From: Platanthera guangdongensis
Taxonomy: Eukaryota; Streptophyta; Magnoliopsida; Asparagales; Orchidaceae
Direction of reading: 5' to 3'
NCBI GenBank assembly: GCA_039583875.1
Contig: CM077157.1
Location: forward strand, 79,484,346-79,548,345
DNA length: 64,000 nucleotides
A program made the position numbers and the translations under genes. The notes beneath the pieces are model-generated. The model did not search any database and had not been told where the DNA came from. It saw only the letters and a program-made list of their open reading frames with translations. Positions 22,260 through 33,653 of the stretch are shown piece by piece. The stretch's first letter is position 1, and each line of letters starts with the position of its first letter.

Positions 22260-23990
22260 AACCAAAAAAACTTGCGACTCCGCATCTCCGACAGTTACGA
22301 GTCTCGTCCAACCATTGAAGTGTATTTGTATAGCTCGAGTTTATATTCTCATCAGCACCAATTAACCGGATCAATACCTGTACGAATATGTGAATGAATG
22401 CAAACTAAAGTCAAGTTAATCAATATTATAATGAATTTAATAGAAAATAATCAATATCAACATAAGAATCATTTAAAAAGTGTATGGTCTTAAATGCTAA
22501 CCTCCATCATGAATGGAAGTATAAAAAATGTAAAACCGTAGGCTATAATTTATGAATTAAACGAAATGGTTCTTGTGAATTTATTTGTAGAATTATTTCT
22601 TGTTAAAATTCTTGTAGAAACATATATGAAATGATAAAAAAATAAATGAGAACTTCAAAGTCGCAAGTGCACGTATATAATGCTTACATAGTTGCATTTG
22701 TTTTGTGTATCATTAGTCCCGAGAACCAACCATTGCAAGAAACCAACCATTTGCTTAGTCAAAATGAAGAGTGTTATTCACTAAAGCAGACGAAGTGAAT
22801 TCTCACTTGGACATTTTATCGAACACATGAGGGGCAATTTACTATAATCAAAATGCTCTGTAACAGAAAATGGCAAGAGAAGAGAGATGAAGCATGCATT
22901 AAATGGTGCTGGAACCTATAAATGGTAAGAGAAGAGGGATGGAGAATTAGATTTAGGTTTGAGAGTGTTACCAAAATTCCAAATCGAAAAATAACCTCCT
23001 TCCCGGCTTCTGGCGAGGGCGAGGACGACATTGGGTAGGTCGACTATAATAGCAGGCTTTATTCTAGCGAGGGGGACGGCAGTGACAGCGACTTTTGGTC
23101 TGTCGTCGGGATGCACAATGACCCGGCAAGGAAATGAATGAAGAGATGAATGGAGAGATGCGGAGAGGGAATACCTGCTGAGACGACCGAAGAAGAAGGT
23201 TTGCGTGGGTTGGCGAGAGAGAAAGCCAGCGAGAGTGATTTTTTTCCTCTTGGATTGGGGAAGATGAAGACTGGATCAGTGCGATACCTTCTGAGGAGTG
23301 GGAATCAGCTTGGCCCTAGGGTTTTTCTATCCGTGAGCTTTTATTGGACTTGAGCGAAGGGCCATGGGTTGAGAGAGGAGAAAGAAGTGATATATGTGAG
23401 AGGATGAGATAGAACGGTTGAAATTTTTTATTTTTGAGATCAGATGGCTGAAAATGAAAGTTTGGTGTGTCTCCAAATACTTATATTGCTTTATATAATA
23501 AAGATATATATATGTAAATATATATATTATAATAATATTATTATTATATTTAAAACATTAATTTATTCATTCAAATGCTCCTATATCGCTTTAGGGGACT
23601 CAGAAATTGTCCCGAATGAGCTCCTTTCAACCATCCGACTAAGACGCATCCACTAGAATAATCCAATGTCGATTCCGAGTTTGTTTGCTCAAATCATGTT
23701 CTCGGAGAGTTCGCGGCCTAATTTAACTTAAATGTCAAAACTGCCCAAATGACGTTGGAATCGCGAACGATCGGCTCTGTTGGACTCATTATATTACTAA
23801 CTATGAGTCTAACAAAACTGACTGTGGTCGAATCCGAGATTGTAGCTTGATATTCAGAGTAAATCAACTGTAATTATTTCTCAGGACCAATAAGGTCGCA
23901 CTGATTCTAAATAGGCTCACCAAAAAAGGATTGATTGAACAAGTTAGGTCCCCTAGAGGTTTAATAGATCGGGTCAGAATTTGGGATATT
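22260..23990. other. CACTA-1 interior: possible captured sequence
   Basis: The interior is not CACTA-like. Read on the minus strand, 22920-23340 is GC-richer, has an AAACCCTAG telo-box-like motif (about 23314-23322) and a short frame, and looks like the leader and first exon of a plant gene. I do not recognise the protein. From about 23580 to 23992 lies sequence ending GGGATATTACA, which resembles the end of a gypsy LTR. About 22000-22900 is AT-rich with nothing recognised. Confidence 0.4.
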
Positions 23991-24212
23991 ACACAAATAT
24001 TGATTGAAGATCTTATGTTTTGATGACGTTTTAAAAATAATCGTCACAAAAGATAAATATGTGTGTTGACGTTTTTATGAAAACCATAGGCAATGCTAAA
24101 ATTTTGTATTGGTGACGTTTTTGAAAAAAACATCGCTAAATTAAAAACTAACAACGACGCTTTAAAAAACGTCGCAATAAAAACGTCACTGTAAAGCCAA
24201 TATCTTGTAGTG

Positions 24213-25072
24213 GTACAATCTCTCTCCAATTCTACATCTTTCTCTGACTATGAATCCAGTCCAGATACTGGTGCATCTTCATCCTGTGATGAAGATTGCT
24301 ATGAATCTATGACTGATGTCAATTAATTGATTGACAAGTTTGAACTACTCCTAATTGCTCTAAAGAAGAGCAGAATACTTGCCAAAAGGCAAGCCAAGGA
24401 AATAGATATTTTAAAGCATTATAAAACTCTCCATAATAATAAATCTATTGAGTTTTTTAAGAAAAGTCATGAGGTGTCTGAACTCAAGAAAAGTCTTGAG
24501 TGTCAGACCATACTTTTAGAAGAATAGAAGAAGCACATTAGATATCTAGAACAAAAGTTCACAGAGAAATTGAGGATTCTGATTAACCCTTCTCAGTCAC
24601 AGGGTCAACTGCCAAAAGCTGCAACTTGTCAAGTCCCTGAGAAGCTGGGTATTAACCACATTAATCATCATTTCAAATCTGAATTCCCTGATAAGAGGAC
24701 AGTGTTTCATAATGCAAATTCACCTTCTAAAATTGTCAAGTTTGCATCACTCTAGAAGGATTAATCAAATGTGTGCTCCACCAGTGGGGTGAAGGCACAT
24801 GATCCAAGAAAGAGTGACACTGTCCACTCTAACCACAAAGTTCAGGAGAATTTCTTTAGATTTGGATCCAAATATCCTCTATCTAAGGAAATGAGAGTGT
24901 CCACTAGATGGCAAGCTCCAAAAATACATCAGGCCCATTTTGGACCAGCAGTATTTAGTTCCTCAGCACCTTCACTCAGGAAGAAGGGGCAGCATCATGC
25001 AATGCTCATCCAGCAAAGTCTGGTATTGCTCACATCTCTCATGGACAACAATTATGTGTTGTCCTAAAGAAA
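24213..25072 (+). pseudogene. Cop1 gag, second part (Ser/Asp-rich and coiled-coil region)
   Basis: The gag frame resumes at the GTA after CACTA-1 with a Ser/Asp/Glu-rich segment, then a heptad-like helical part (about 24340-24520, rich in Lys, Glu and Leu). It is cut by several stops, for example about 24324, 24525, 24753 and 25065-25067, all in one frame. Such a long region after the first knuckle is usual in SIRE/Maximus-type elements. Confidence 0.75.
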
Positions 25073-25345
25073 AGATACAACATTCATAAATGTTGGTGTT
25101 GTGGAAAAGTGGGTCACTTTACTATTGATTGTTGGCATAACCTGAATGTGACTAATGGACAGAAAGGTGCTCAGCCCAGGTAGAGAGTGGGGCAGATGTT
25201 TTATGATGCTAACAAGAACCTAGGACCCAATTATCATTGGGTGCCTAAGGGTAAATGAATTTTGTTTTGCAGGATAGACCAAGTACCTATCAAATTAAGA
25301 CTTGGTATTTGGACAATGAGTATTCTAGGAAAATGACTGGGACAG
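25073..25345 (+). pseudogene. Cop1 second zinc knuckle and protease remnant
   Basis: After a frame change, the sequence encodes CWCCGKVGHFTIDC (about 25097-25138), a second CCHC knuckle, then a VPKG segment. At about 25303-25345 it encodes WYLDNEYSRKMTG, the copia protease start that normally reads WYLDSGCSRHMTG. The active-site Asp-Ser-Gly is changed to Asp-Asn-Glu. The rest of protease, integrase, RT and RNase H is absent: the polyprotein stops here. Confidence 0.8.
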
Positions 25346-26018
25346 GATAGTTGTTCTTGGAATATGCTCCAAAAAAAGCAACAAATTAAGGTTGAGGCTG
25401 TCAAGTAAGTAATCCTCAAAAGCTAGAGTAAGCAAGCCTCAAGGTATGTCTTTCTCTCTTATATAGAGATTAAGTTTGTCATTTGTTAAGTTATATTAGT
25501 TGTGCTCAAGATGAATCTAATCTACCACATCAAATATAAAAACACTGATTCAATTATAAACACTGTTAATTTTTGTAGGCTTTACTCAAAAAATTCAAAT
25601 AACTTATTAGCAAGCATTAGGGCAAAATAATGCACAAATTGAGTGCCAATAGAACTGGCACATTGACATGTTAGATCCCCTTCTATTTAACTTGACAAAA
25701 TGTTTACTAAGTCAAGTAAAATATACAACCAATCGGTATGGGAAACCACAAATTAAACATGCATGAAACTAATAGAAGAAAAGTTGAGAGATATAGTAAA
25801 AATATTAAGTGCCCTGTATCATAACAGGATTCGTCGAGCAATCTGTCAAGTCAAAAATGTGTAACTTAATAGTCAAATGAAAAAAGATAATTAAATTAAT
25901 TAAATCTTTTCATTAAATATATAAAGGCCACAAGAAACTAAAAGCCACATCACTCTCCAAATCCTTAACCCTAACCGTCGAGACCGAAACATTCTCAGCG
26001 TCTTGCCGCATTATTTCG
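25346..26018 (+). other. Cop1 stretch where pol should be; decayed, no domain seen
   Basis: About 670 bases lie between the protease remnant and the extra ORF. No integrase, RT or RNase H motif is visible in any frame. A complete copia pol needs about 3.5 kb, so pol was lost by internal deletion. AT-rich, with many stops. Confidence 0.65.
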
Positions 26019-26143
26019 ATGGTGCCAAATGTCACAAAGGAGCTTCAGGATGGATACAAAATTATGAGGGATGGATTCAATCATGCCTCTCCTGAGATTA
26101 AAGTTATATTAAGGATGATTGAGGTCGTAGGTTTGGAATACAC
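26019..26143 (+). pseudogene. Cop1 extra ORF after pol, start
   Basis: An ATG at 26019 opens the extra ORF that follows pol in this copia type. After 41 codons it is broken by Tek1-b; the last five bases, TACAC, are the target site. Removing Tek1-b and one TACAC joins this frame to the frame at 46119 without a shift. A related ORF is in Cop2 at 61042. The product resembles proteins often annotated as putative plant transposon protein or envelope-like; its role is not known. Confidence 0.75.
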
Positions 26144-26215
26144 TGTAACACCCCAGTTTTTTTGCAAGAGGTTCAGTCTGCAGTTCTGAACATTTTTGGG
26201 TTTCTGGCAGGAGGT

Positions 26216-26970
26216 ACACGGCCTGCGACACGGGCGTGTCGCAGGGCGTGTCGAGGCCGTGTCGACACTCGGCCCAAGTGTCGACACATTCGCTCGACAA
26301 AGTGTCGAGAGTGGGGCACACGGCCTGCGACACGGGCGTGTCGCAGGGCGTGTCGAGGCCGTGTCGACACTCGGCCCAAGTGTCGACACTTTCGCTCGAC
26401 AAAGTGTCGAGAGTGGGGCACACGTCCTGCGACACGGGCGTGTCGCAGGGCGTGTCGAGGCCGTGTCGACACTCGGCCCAAGTGTCGACACTTTCGCTCG
26501 ACAAAGTGTCGAGAGTGGGCACACGGCCTGCGACACGGGCGTGTCGCAGGGCGTGTCGAGGCCGTGTCGACACTCGGCCCAAGTGTCGACACATTCGCTC
26601 GACAAAGTGTCGAGACTGGGGCACACGGCCTATGACACGGGCATGTCACAGGGCGTGTCCCGCTTGGTTGACGATCTTCGCTCGACGTTTTTCCGCGGTG
26701 TCGACACAAAGTCTGTCGACGGGTGTCGAGACTTGGCACATGGCTTGGGACACGGGCGTGTCCCAGGTCGTGTCATCTCTCGGGTTGGTTTCGGGGCCGT
26801 GTTGTTGGAGGCACACGGCCGGCCACACGGCCGTTTCACTGGGGACACGGGAATGTCGGGTTGGACACGGGCGTGTCGGATGCCCGTGTGTGGTTCCAGG
26901 CGCGTCGATTTGAGACGGCGAATGAGGCACACGGCCCTGGACACGGGCGTGTGCCAGGCCGTGTTCGGCC
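26216..26970 (+). promoter_or_regulatory. Tandem 102-bp repeats and palindrome array in Tek1-b U3
   Basis: Four copies of a 102-bp unit start at 26216, 26318, 26420 and 26521. Each holds GACACGGGCGTGTC, GTGTCGACAC-type palindromes and the hairpin CTCGACA-AAG-TGTCGAG. Less regular palindromes continue to about 26970. The 3' LTR copy (33726-34475) has lost 11 bp in its first unit between two GTGTCG repeats. Several long reading frames cross the array on both strands because the unit length is divisible by three and stop-free; they are not genes. Confidence 0.88.
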
Positions 26971-28403
26971 CAGGTCTTTTATTTTCCAGGCGAATCGTGG
27001 TCATTCTTTCCCAGATTTTGGGATCTGACGGCTCAGGACTGTTCTTGGGAAGTTAAGTCCGATTCTAGGGTTGGAAACTCTCATTTGTTTTCCAAGTCTT
27101 CTCTTTCTAAGTTCTTGAGAAAACTAGAGCAAGGAGGAAGAAGAAGAAGGTCTTGGGCTGTAGGAAGGGTTTCGGAGCTCCAAATCGCGAGCCGAGTCCA
27201 GAACCGTGAAGCTTGGAGCGTTGCGAAGATTTCCATCCGGCTATTTTGCCATGGCAAGGAAGAGGAGTCGGAAGGTAACGACAACTCTCCTCTCGGTGCT
27301 TAGGATGCATGTATTAGCATCATTTAGTTTTCTTTCTCCCTAATTTTTGGGCACCGAACTCTCAAATGAGAGGGGTTTTGGTTTGCCAAGTTTCAAGAGG
27401 AACTTCCGGGTTGATTGAGTCCGTCCCCGGCATATTTTGCATTAGAGATCCGCTTCGCTAGTGGATTAGGCATGGTGGGTGAAGTCGTAGTCGCGACCGT
27501 TAGTCCGACTCGGTGATGTTGCATACGAACTTAGGGATTCATAGAGATTTTCCGTTGCGGCAAGATGTCGTTTGTGTTGTGATGGTGATTGTCCCGTTTA
27601 TTTGCAAAGGTACGTGTAGTCGGACCCGGACAAGGTTAGCTCCTCGTGGCGGTAGATGGTTTCCTTGAGGGACAAGGTTAGCTCTGCACGAGTTGGAGTT
27701 GGTTTCCTTGGTGCGCGGGAACGCTGCAGTACAATGAGGGATTATGATGTATTTAGTCTTGGTTTGTGTTGTGCCAAGGCGTGTCTATGTCTCTGTGGTC
27801 GGCTGGCTATCCCGTGACATGTGCGTCTTGTGTGGAGAGTGTCCCGGCGAGACTAGTCCCCTTCTTTGAGACTGACGAGAATGCCAAGCTTGGGGCAAGC
27901 CCGGGGCAAAGAGGCCATGAGCGGGTGGGGTCCAGCAAGGCTTCTTAGAATCGGTCGGTCTGTGTTTGTTGGAATCCTGACATGAGACGTCAGAGCTTGC
28001 AGGCAAGCCCGGGGCTAAGCCCACGAGCGGGTGGGGCCTTGGCAAGAATTCCTTGTGGCGGCCTGTGCGCCATTTGAGGGAGAGGTGTCTCCCTTAGTGT
28101 TTGCGGCTTTATGCCAATTGGGGAAATGTGAGTACCCAAATGTTGTGATGTTGTGCTAGTTGCATATGCAGTAGGGTGCCTTGGGCGAAGCCCGAGTGTT
28201 GCATACATGTTGCATAGTAGGCCCTTTTATTACATGCTCAACCAGTAGAGAACGTGTTTGATGATTGAGACATCCAAGCCCGTTTTAATGCTTTTCTATT
28301 TATAGATGATTATATTGCATACGAAGTGCTGACTTGCAGGTTGGAGGGTTCCTCTGGGTCCGTTAGGGGCGGCCGGGAGGAGATGTGTTGTTACACAGTT
28401 TGA

Positions 28404-28421
28404 GGTCAGCCTTTGCTGACC
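28404..28421 (+). other. Conserved hairpin GGTCAGC...GCTGACC
   Basis: A perfect 7-bp stem with CTTT loop. It occurs at the matching place in Tek1-a (8719-8736) and, with an ATT/AAT loop, in all Tek2 LTRs (12430-12446, 36108-36124, 43273-43289). Conservation across two families suggests an RNA or DNA signal in R/U5. Confidence 0.6.
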
Positions 28422-28837
28422 CACGTTACTAATAATTTTTACAGGGCAAGGATCGCATGCAGAAGCTAGCACGCCGGCCAGAAAGGCCTAAGCCCCATGA
28501 TGTGTTTTTCCCTTTTTGTAGCACTACAGTTATGATGATGTTTGTTTGAGACTATCTTTGTCCGGCTTGCATGCCGAGGTAGACTAGGAGTGCTTAGCAC
28601 ATTCATGCTTGATGTACTATTTCTTTTTGGACACATGATGTAAGGCCTTAAGGCCATTTGTTTTACTCTTTAGTGGTGGATAACTTCTAGTCCTGTTCTG
28701 TTTCCGCTGTGTTGTGCAAGGTGTTTTGAGTTTGGGTAGCTATATCAACTTATAATACTAAATCTGTGGCGTTCGTATGTTGTGGGGCCCCGGCCGGACC
28801 CATATTATACGTTTACTACAGGGGAGGTGTTACAATT

Positions 28838-28849
28838 TGGTATCAGAGC
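28838..28849 (+). other. Tek1-b primer-binding site
   Basis: TGGTATCAGAGC begins three bases after the LTR end and exactly complements the 3' end of plant initiator tRNA-Met. Confidence 0.95.
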
Positions 28850-28898
28850 GAGGTTAGATTCAAGGTCAGTGCGTAGAGAAGTTATCCACATAAGAGTA

Positions 28899-30135
28899 AT
28901 GCGGGACCGTGAGTGTCCTTATGTTCTAGTCTTGAGATTGGAGACTAATCCCTCATTTCTTGTTTTCCTGAAGAGTGCAAGCAACGAGGCGGGCACTTCA
29001 AGAGCAAGGGATGATCTCTCGGCGAGCAGTGCAACTGCTCCAGGCCTTCTGGGCACGGGTGTAAACCCGGCTGACTTCTGCCTTATGCTTGCAGAAGCGT
29101 TGGTGGCGGCGCAAGCGGCGGCTGCAGCCCAGGTAGCAACCCCTGCTACACCGGACACGGCGATGGCCGTGCCAGGCGGAGAAGCCAGGCGAGTGGAGCC
29201 TTTGGCAGAAAGGGTGGTGGTAGGGCATGGAGACCGACACATGAAGTATTTCCTGAGTTTCCATCCCCCGTCTTTCAAGGGTGTAGGAACGCCAACGGAC
29301 GCGGAGGATTGGTGGGTTCGTATTCAAGAACTGTTAAGGGCGGCAGAGACGCCAGAGGAGAAGAAATCCGAGTATGCGGCGTTCATGTTGGAAGGAGACG
29401 CCAAATTGTGGTGGGTGAGCCATAGCGGCCGCCTATTCCCGGGGCGCACCCCGTCAGTGGAAGAGTTTGGGGATGCTTTTCTTAAGAGGTACATTCCAGT
29501 TTCAACACGGTTGGCCCTGCAGAGGCAGTTTCTGCATCTAATGCAGCGAGACAAGACAGTGGATGAGTACGTGCAAGAGTTCACCCGTTTGGGTCGTTAT
29601 GCGGGAACGATAATGGCGGATGATGTAGAGAGGGATAACCTCTTCTACCAAGGTTTGAGGGAGAATCTGAGACAGCCTCTCATCTCCATGAAGAGGGCGG
29701 GATTTAATGAGCTAGTTGAAGCCGCCAGGAGTTTGGAGAGTGATCTGGAGCGAACCCAGCTTCGAAAGGGTTTTACTCCCAAGCATGGGGAAGGGAAGCC
29801 CTCCCAATCTCATGTAAAGTCTGATGGGAGCAGGTGGAGGAGGAAGCCTCACCCTTCCAGGTCGGGTGAGAGGAGCACTTGGACGCCTGGGGGTTCTCAC
29901 TCTAGGGGACCGCCGACGTGTTACAACTGCGGGAAGGTTGGGCACATAGCTCGTGCTTGTCAGCAAGGGGGAGCGGGGCAAGAGTCAAAGCAGGAGCAGT
30001 CTGTGCGCTCGGGCCCCAGTGCTGCAGAGAAAGGAAAGATGGCGGAGTCAAGCGCTTCTCGGTTCCAACCGGTGCAACCAAGGGCTTACAACCTTGGACA
30101 GCAAGAAGCGATCCGCCAAACCGATGTGGCGACAG
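28899..30135 (+). CDS. gag: Tek1-b gag (capsid and nucleocapsid), exon 1 of gag-pol
   Basis: The gag frame is open from the leader, and ATG 28899 is the first in-frame start after the primer site; a later start is possible. It encodes an Ala-rich N-terminus, a retrotransposon gag domain at about residues 125-255 (segments [30 protein letters not shown]), a basic linker, and one zinc knuckle [14 protein letters not shown] at about residues 341-354. Without splicing the frame ends at TAA 30150-30152, giving Gag alone of about 417 residues. With splicing at 30136-30209 it fuses to protease. The frame is intact. Gag forms the cytoplasmic particle and binds element RNA. Confidence 0.9.
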
Positions 30136-30209
30136 GTATGAAGAAAATTTAAGTTTGCATTTGTGCTTCATACTTTTAGACCCCCTTTCCGTGTGTTGTC
30201 TTGTTGTAG
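30136..30209 (+). other. Intron-like segment between gag and pol in Tek1-b
   Basis: The 74-bp segment starts GTATGA after ACAG and ends TTGTTGTAG before G, strong plant splice sites. It is T-rich with a pyrimidine tract at the 3' side. It contains the gag stop (TAA 30150-30152). Removal splits a Gly codon in phase 1 and shifts gag frame into pol frame, giving an unbroken Thr-Gly-Phe-Val-Leu into protease. The Tek2-b counterpart (41383-41458) sits at the same codon. Confidence 0.75.
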
Positions 30210-33200
30210 GCTTCGTGTTAGTTTCTGGATACCCCGCTAGGGTATTGTTCGATACTGGGGCTTCGCACTCTTTTCTTGCGGAGAGTTTCATCCGAAGGGT
30301 AGGAGTCGAGACTTTCTCGGCGGACGCGGAACTGAAAGTGTGCATGCCCAATGGGTCATCTATGACTACCGGGGCTAAAGGGCGCATCTGTTGGGAGCTA
30401 GACGGAGTTGACTTCGTTTTGGAAGCGGCAGTGTTGCCGTTAGTAGAGTTCGATGTCATTTTGGGCATGGACTGGCTTGCAGAGCAGCGCGCCAGCATTG
30501 ATTGTTTATCCAAGGTAGTGACCCTAAAGAGTAAGGGGCAAGCGGAAGTCAAGTTTATGGGCCTTTATGGAGTAGCCCATTCCCTAATTACGGCCATGCA
30601 AATGATGCGGGCGGTTAACCAGGGAGGTGTGGCGCTGGTAGCGTTGTTGGAGGTTCGTCTCTCCCAACTTTCGATTGAGGAAGTGCCTGTGGTAGCAGAG
30701 TTCAAGGATGTGTTTCCGGATGAACTTCCTGGAGCGCCTCCTCGGCGGGAGATCGACTTCTCGATCGAGTTAATGCCGGAGGCTAGACCTGTGTCGCGTC
30801 CCCCATTCAGGATGGCCCCAAAGGAGTTAGCGGAACTTAAGGTACAGCTACAGGAACTGTTGGAGCAAGGGTATATTAGACCCAGTTCTTCACCGTGGAG
30901 CGCACCGGTGTTGTTTGTAAAGAAGAAAGACGGTAGCATGCGCCTATGCATAGACTACCGAGAGCTGAATAAATTGACCGTCAAGAATAAGTATCTGATC
31001 CCTCGGATAGACGATTTGTTTGACCAATTGGTAGGGTCAGCGGTATATTCGAAGTTGGACTTGAAGTCAGGATACTATCAGCTACGAATTCGAGATGAGG
31101 ACATACCCAAAACTGCCTTTGGTACAAGGTATGGACACTTTGAGTTTATAGTGATGCCGTTCGGGTTGACGAACGCACCATCGGTGTTCATGGATCTGAT
31201 GAATCGAGTATTTCGGGATTACTTGGATTCGTTTGTGGTTGTCTTCATTGATGACATTTTGGTGTATTCCAAATCGCAAGTGGAGCATGAGACCCACTTG
31301 AGAATAGTTTTACAAGTGTTGAGGGAGAATGAGTTGTATGCAAAATTCTCCAAATGCGAGTTCTGGCTGGAGAAGGTGGCATTTTTGGGCCACGTGATTA
31401 GTGGTGATGGGGTGGCAGTGGATCCAGCGAAAGTGGAGGCCATCAGAGATTGGCCGGTGTTGAGGACCGTGGTGGAAGTCCGAAGTTTTCTTGGACTAGC
31501 CGGGTACTATAGGAGATTCGTGGAGAATTTCTCGAAGATAGCTCTACCCCTCACCTCACTCACTCGTAAAGACCATAAGTTTGTGTGGACCCAAGAGTGC
31601 AGTCAAGCATTTGAGGCACTGAAGGAGAGGCTTATGATGGCTCCGATCCTGAGTTTACCGCAAGGGACCGATGGATTTCAGATTTTCAGTGACGCATCGG
31701 GATGCGGTTTGGGTTGCATGTTGGTGCAACATGGCAAGGTAATAGCTTTTGGGTCTCGACAGCTGAAACCTCATGAGAGGAATTACCCCGTCCATGACTT
31801 GGAGTTGGCGGCGGTAATCTTCGCGTTGAAAATATGGCGACACTATGTGTATGGCGCAATGGTGGAGATCTTCACGGACCATAAAAGCCTGAAGTATCTC
31901 TTGGATCAGAAGGACTTGAACATGCGGCAACGCAGATGGGTTGAATTTCTTGGAGACTACGAAGTGGCGATTCAGTATACGCCGGGTAAGGCCAATGTGG
32001 TGGCGGATGCGTTGAGTAGAAAGTACTCGGGGCAAGGAAATTGGATCGAAGCTCATGATGAACGGTTGGTTCGGGAATGGGAGTCCCTTGGGTTGGAATG
32101 TGTTGCGAGAGGCGAGTCTAGCGTGGCTCGGTTGAACTGGATTGAAGTGCAAAGCGACTTGTCCGATCGTATTCGGGAAGCGACTCGATTGGATGTGGAG
32201 TTTCAACCTTTTGGGTTGGAGGCTCAAAAGGGCGAGAGCAGCGCCTGGTAGATGATTGGGGGAATCTTGAGAAAGGATGGAAGGGTTTGTGTACCGCAGT
32301 TTGGAAATCTCCGTGAGGAGTTGATGTTTGAGGCTCACTTCTCAAAGTACTCCATTCACCCGGGCAGTACAAAGATGTACTTGGATATGAAGAAATCCTT
32401 TTGGTGGCCGGGGTTGAAGCGAGATGTAGCTTTGTATGTAAGTCGTTGCCAAACATGTGCCTTGGTGAAGGCCGAATGTCAGAAACCGGGCGGGTTCCTG
32501 AAGCCCCTTCCAATTCCTGAATGGAAATTTGAGGACTTCTCCATGGACTTTGTGCATGGTTTGCCTAGATCGCAGCATGGTAATGATGCTATTTGGGTGA
32601 TCGTGGATTGCCTAACCAAGGTGGCTCACTTCATCCCAAATCGGAAAGAGGACGGCGTGGAGAAGCTGGTGGAGTTGTATGTTCGCAACATTGTGCGACT
32701 GCACGGAGTTCCTAAGAGCATAGTCAGTGATCGAGATGGACGATTTACGTCCAAGGACTGGAGATTGGTTCAGAAGAGCTTGGGCACGAAGCTAAAGTTT
32801 AGTACGGCGTTCCATCCTCAAACTGATGGGCAAACGGAGAGAACGAACCGTACTATGGAGGACATGTTGAGGATGTGCGTTCTTGATTTTGGCAAGAGGT
32901 GGGAGGATCACCTCTTCATGGTAGAATTTGCGTACAACAACAGTTTTCAAGCTAGTATAAAGATGGCGCCATACGAAGCTTTGTATGGGAGGCGGTGTCG
33001 AACGCCAATGTCTTGGGCAGAGGCGGCAGACACCAAACTTTTGGGAAAGGGTGCGGTAGTTGACGCTTGTGAGTTGGTATGGACCATCCAAGAGCGTATG
33101 AAGGTGGCACAAGACAGGCAAGCAAAATATTTTAATGCTCGTCACCGGAAGTTGGAATTTACAGTTGGTGGTTGGGTTTATCTGAAGGTCAAGCCGTTCA

Positions 33201-33595
33201 AAGGCGTCTCACGGATTCGCCGACTCAAGAAGTTGAGTCCAAGGTTTTTGGGGCCTTTTGAAATTGTTGAGCAGGTAGGAGAAGCAGCATATCGGTTGGC
33301 ATTGTCCGCAGACTTGAGTGGATTACATGACGTCTTCCAGGTCTCCTCTTTGAGGAAAGCCTTGGTGGAGGCTAGCGTGGTGATAGAGCCGGCATCGGTG
33401 CCGATTGAGGAAGACTTGAGGATGCGAGTCCTCCCGATTGCTATAGAGGATTCGGAGACTCGGCAGTTGCGGAATAAAGAAGTCAAACTCGTGAAAGTTC
33501 GATGGGACAACTGCGGTCGTGAGGAGTTCTCTTGGGAACGAGAACAGGCCATGCTAGAAGATTATCCAGAACTTTTCATGTCAGGTACAATTTAA
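30210..33595 (+). CDS. pol: Tek1-b pol: protease, RT, RNase H, integrase, chromodomain (one in-frame TAG)
   Basis: The order is protease with DTGA (30251), RT with FIDD catalytic motif (about 31244-31255), RNase H starting FSDASG (about 31685) with TDHKS (about 31878), integrase zinc finger (about 32335-32460), integrase core with D in MDFVHG (about 32543), D in SDRDG (about 32726) and E in TDGQTER (about 32834), then a chromodomain of the [17 protein letters not shown] type (about 33490-33575). Protease-before-RT and integrase last is the Ty3/gypsy order, and the chromodomain places it in the Tekay/Del chromoviruses. A TAG at 32249-32251 lies between RNase H and integrase; nearby sequence suggests a local indel. 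The frame ends at 33595. Confidence 0.92.
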
Positions 33596-33639
33596 GTTTT
33601 GTACCCTTTTGTTTTGTAATTTCGGGACGAAATTCTGTT

Positions 33640-33653
33640 AAGTGGGGGAGAGC
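33640..33653 (+). other. Tek1-b polypurine tract
   Basis: AAGTGGGGGAGAGC ends directly at TGTAACACC of the 3' LTR and serves as plus-strand primer. Confidence 0.88.

Larger units (their letters stand above)
21694..24212. mobile_element. CACTA-1, non-autonomous CACTA (CMC/EnSpm) transposon
   Basis: The termini are CACTACAA and TTGTAGTG, flanked by GTA on both sides (21691-21693 and 24213-24215). This is the three-base target duplication of CACTA elements. Subterminal repeats built on AAAACGTC / GTGACG fill about 21707-21990 and 24015-24200. The 2.5-kb element has no transposase frame. Taking out the element and one GTA rejoins the Cop1 gag frame exactly, which confirms the ends. It must be moved by a transposase elsewhere. 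Confidence 0.92.
26144..28834 (+). repeat. Tek1-b 5' LTR
   Basis: The 2,691-bp LTR has inverted ends TGTAACACCCC and GGAGGTGTTACA. U3 holds the 102-bp tandem repeats and palindromes (26216-26970). The 3' part holds the GGTCAGC-CTTT-GCTGACC hairpin (28404-28421) and TAAGGCCTTAAGGCC (about 28641-28655). Confidence 0.93.

Noticed and set aside
23580..23992. A separate gypsy LTR inside CACTA-1
   Set aside because: Only the GGGATATTACA end is suggestive. No matching start, target duplication or partner was found, so it is kept as a remark in the CACTA interior entry.
26216..26622. CRISPR-like regular repeats
   Set aside because: Units of 102 bp are repeated in full with no unique spacers, lie in an LTR, and the genome is a plant. 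It is a tandem repeat.
26196..27056. Long reading frames on both strands through the Tek1 U3 arrays (also 33746-34555, 26081-26739, 10611-11283, 44650-45324)
   Set aside because: They follow the stop-free, GC-rich 102-bp repeats, exist in several frames and both strands at once, and change frame with unit losses. They are composition effects.
28782..28898. Gag start inside the LTR
   Set aside because: The frame is open upstream, but it would begin before the primer site in LTR sequence. ATG 28899 is the first fitting start after the primer site.
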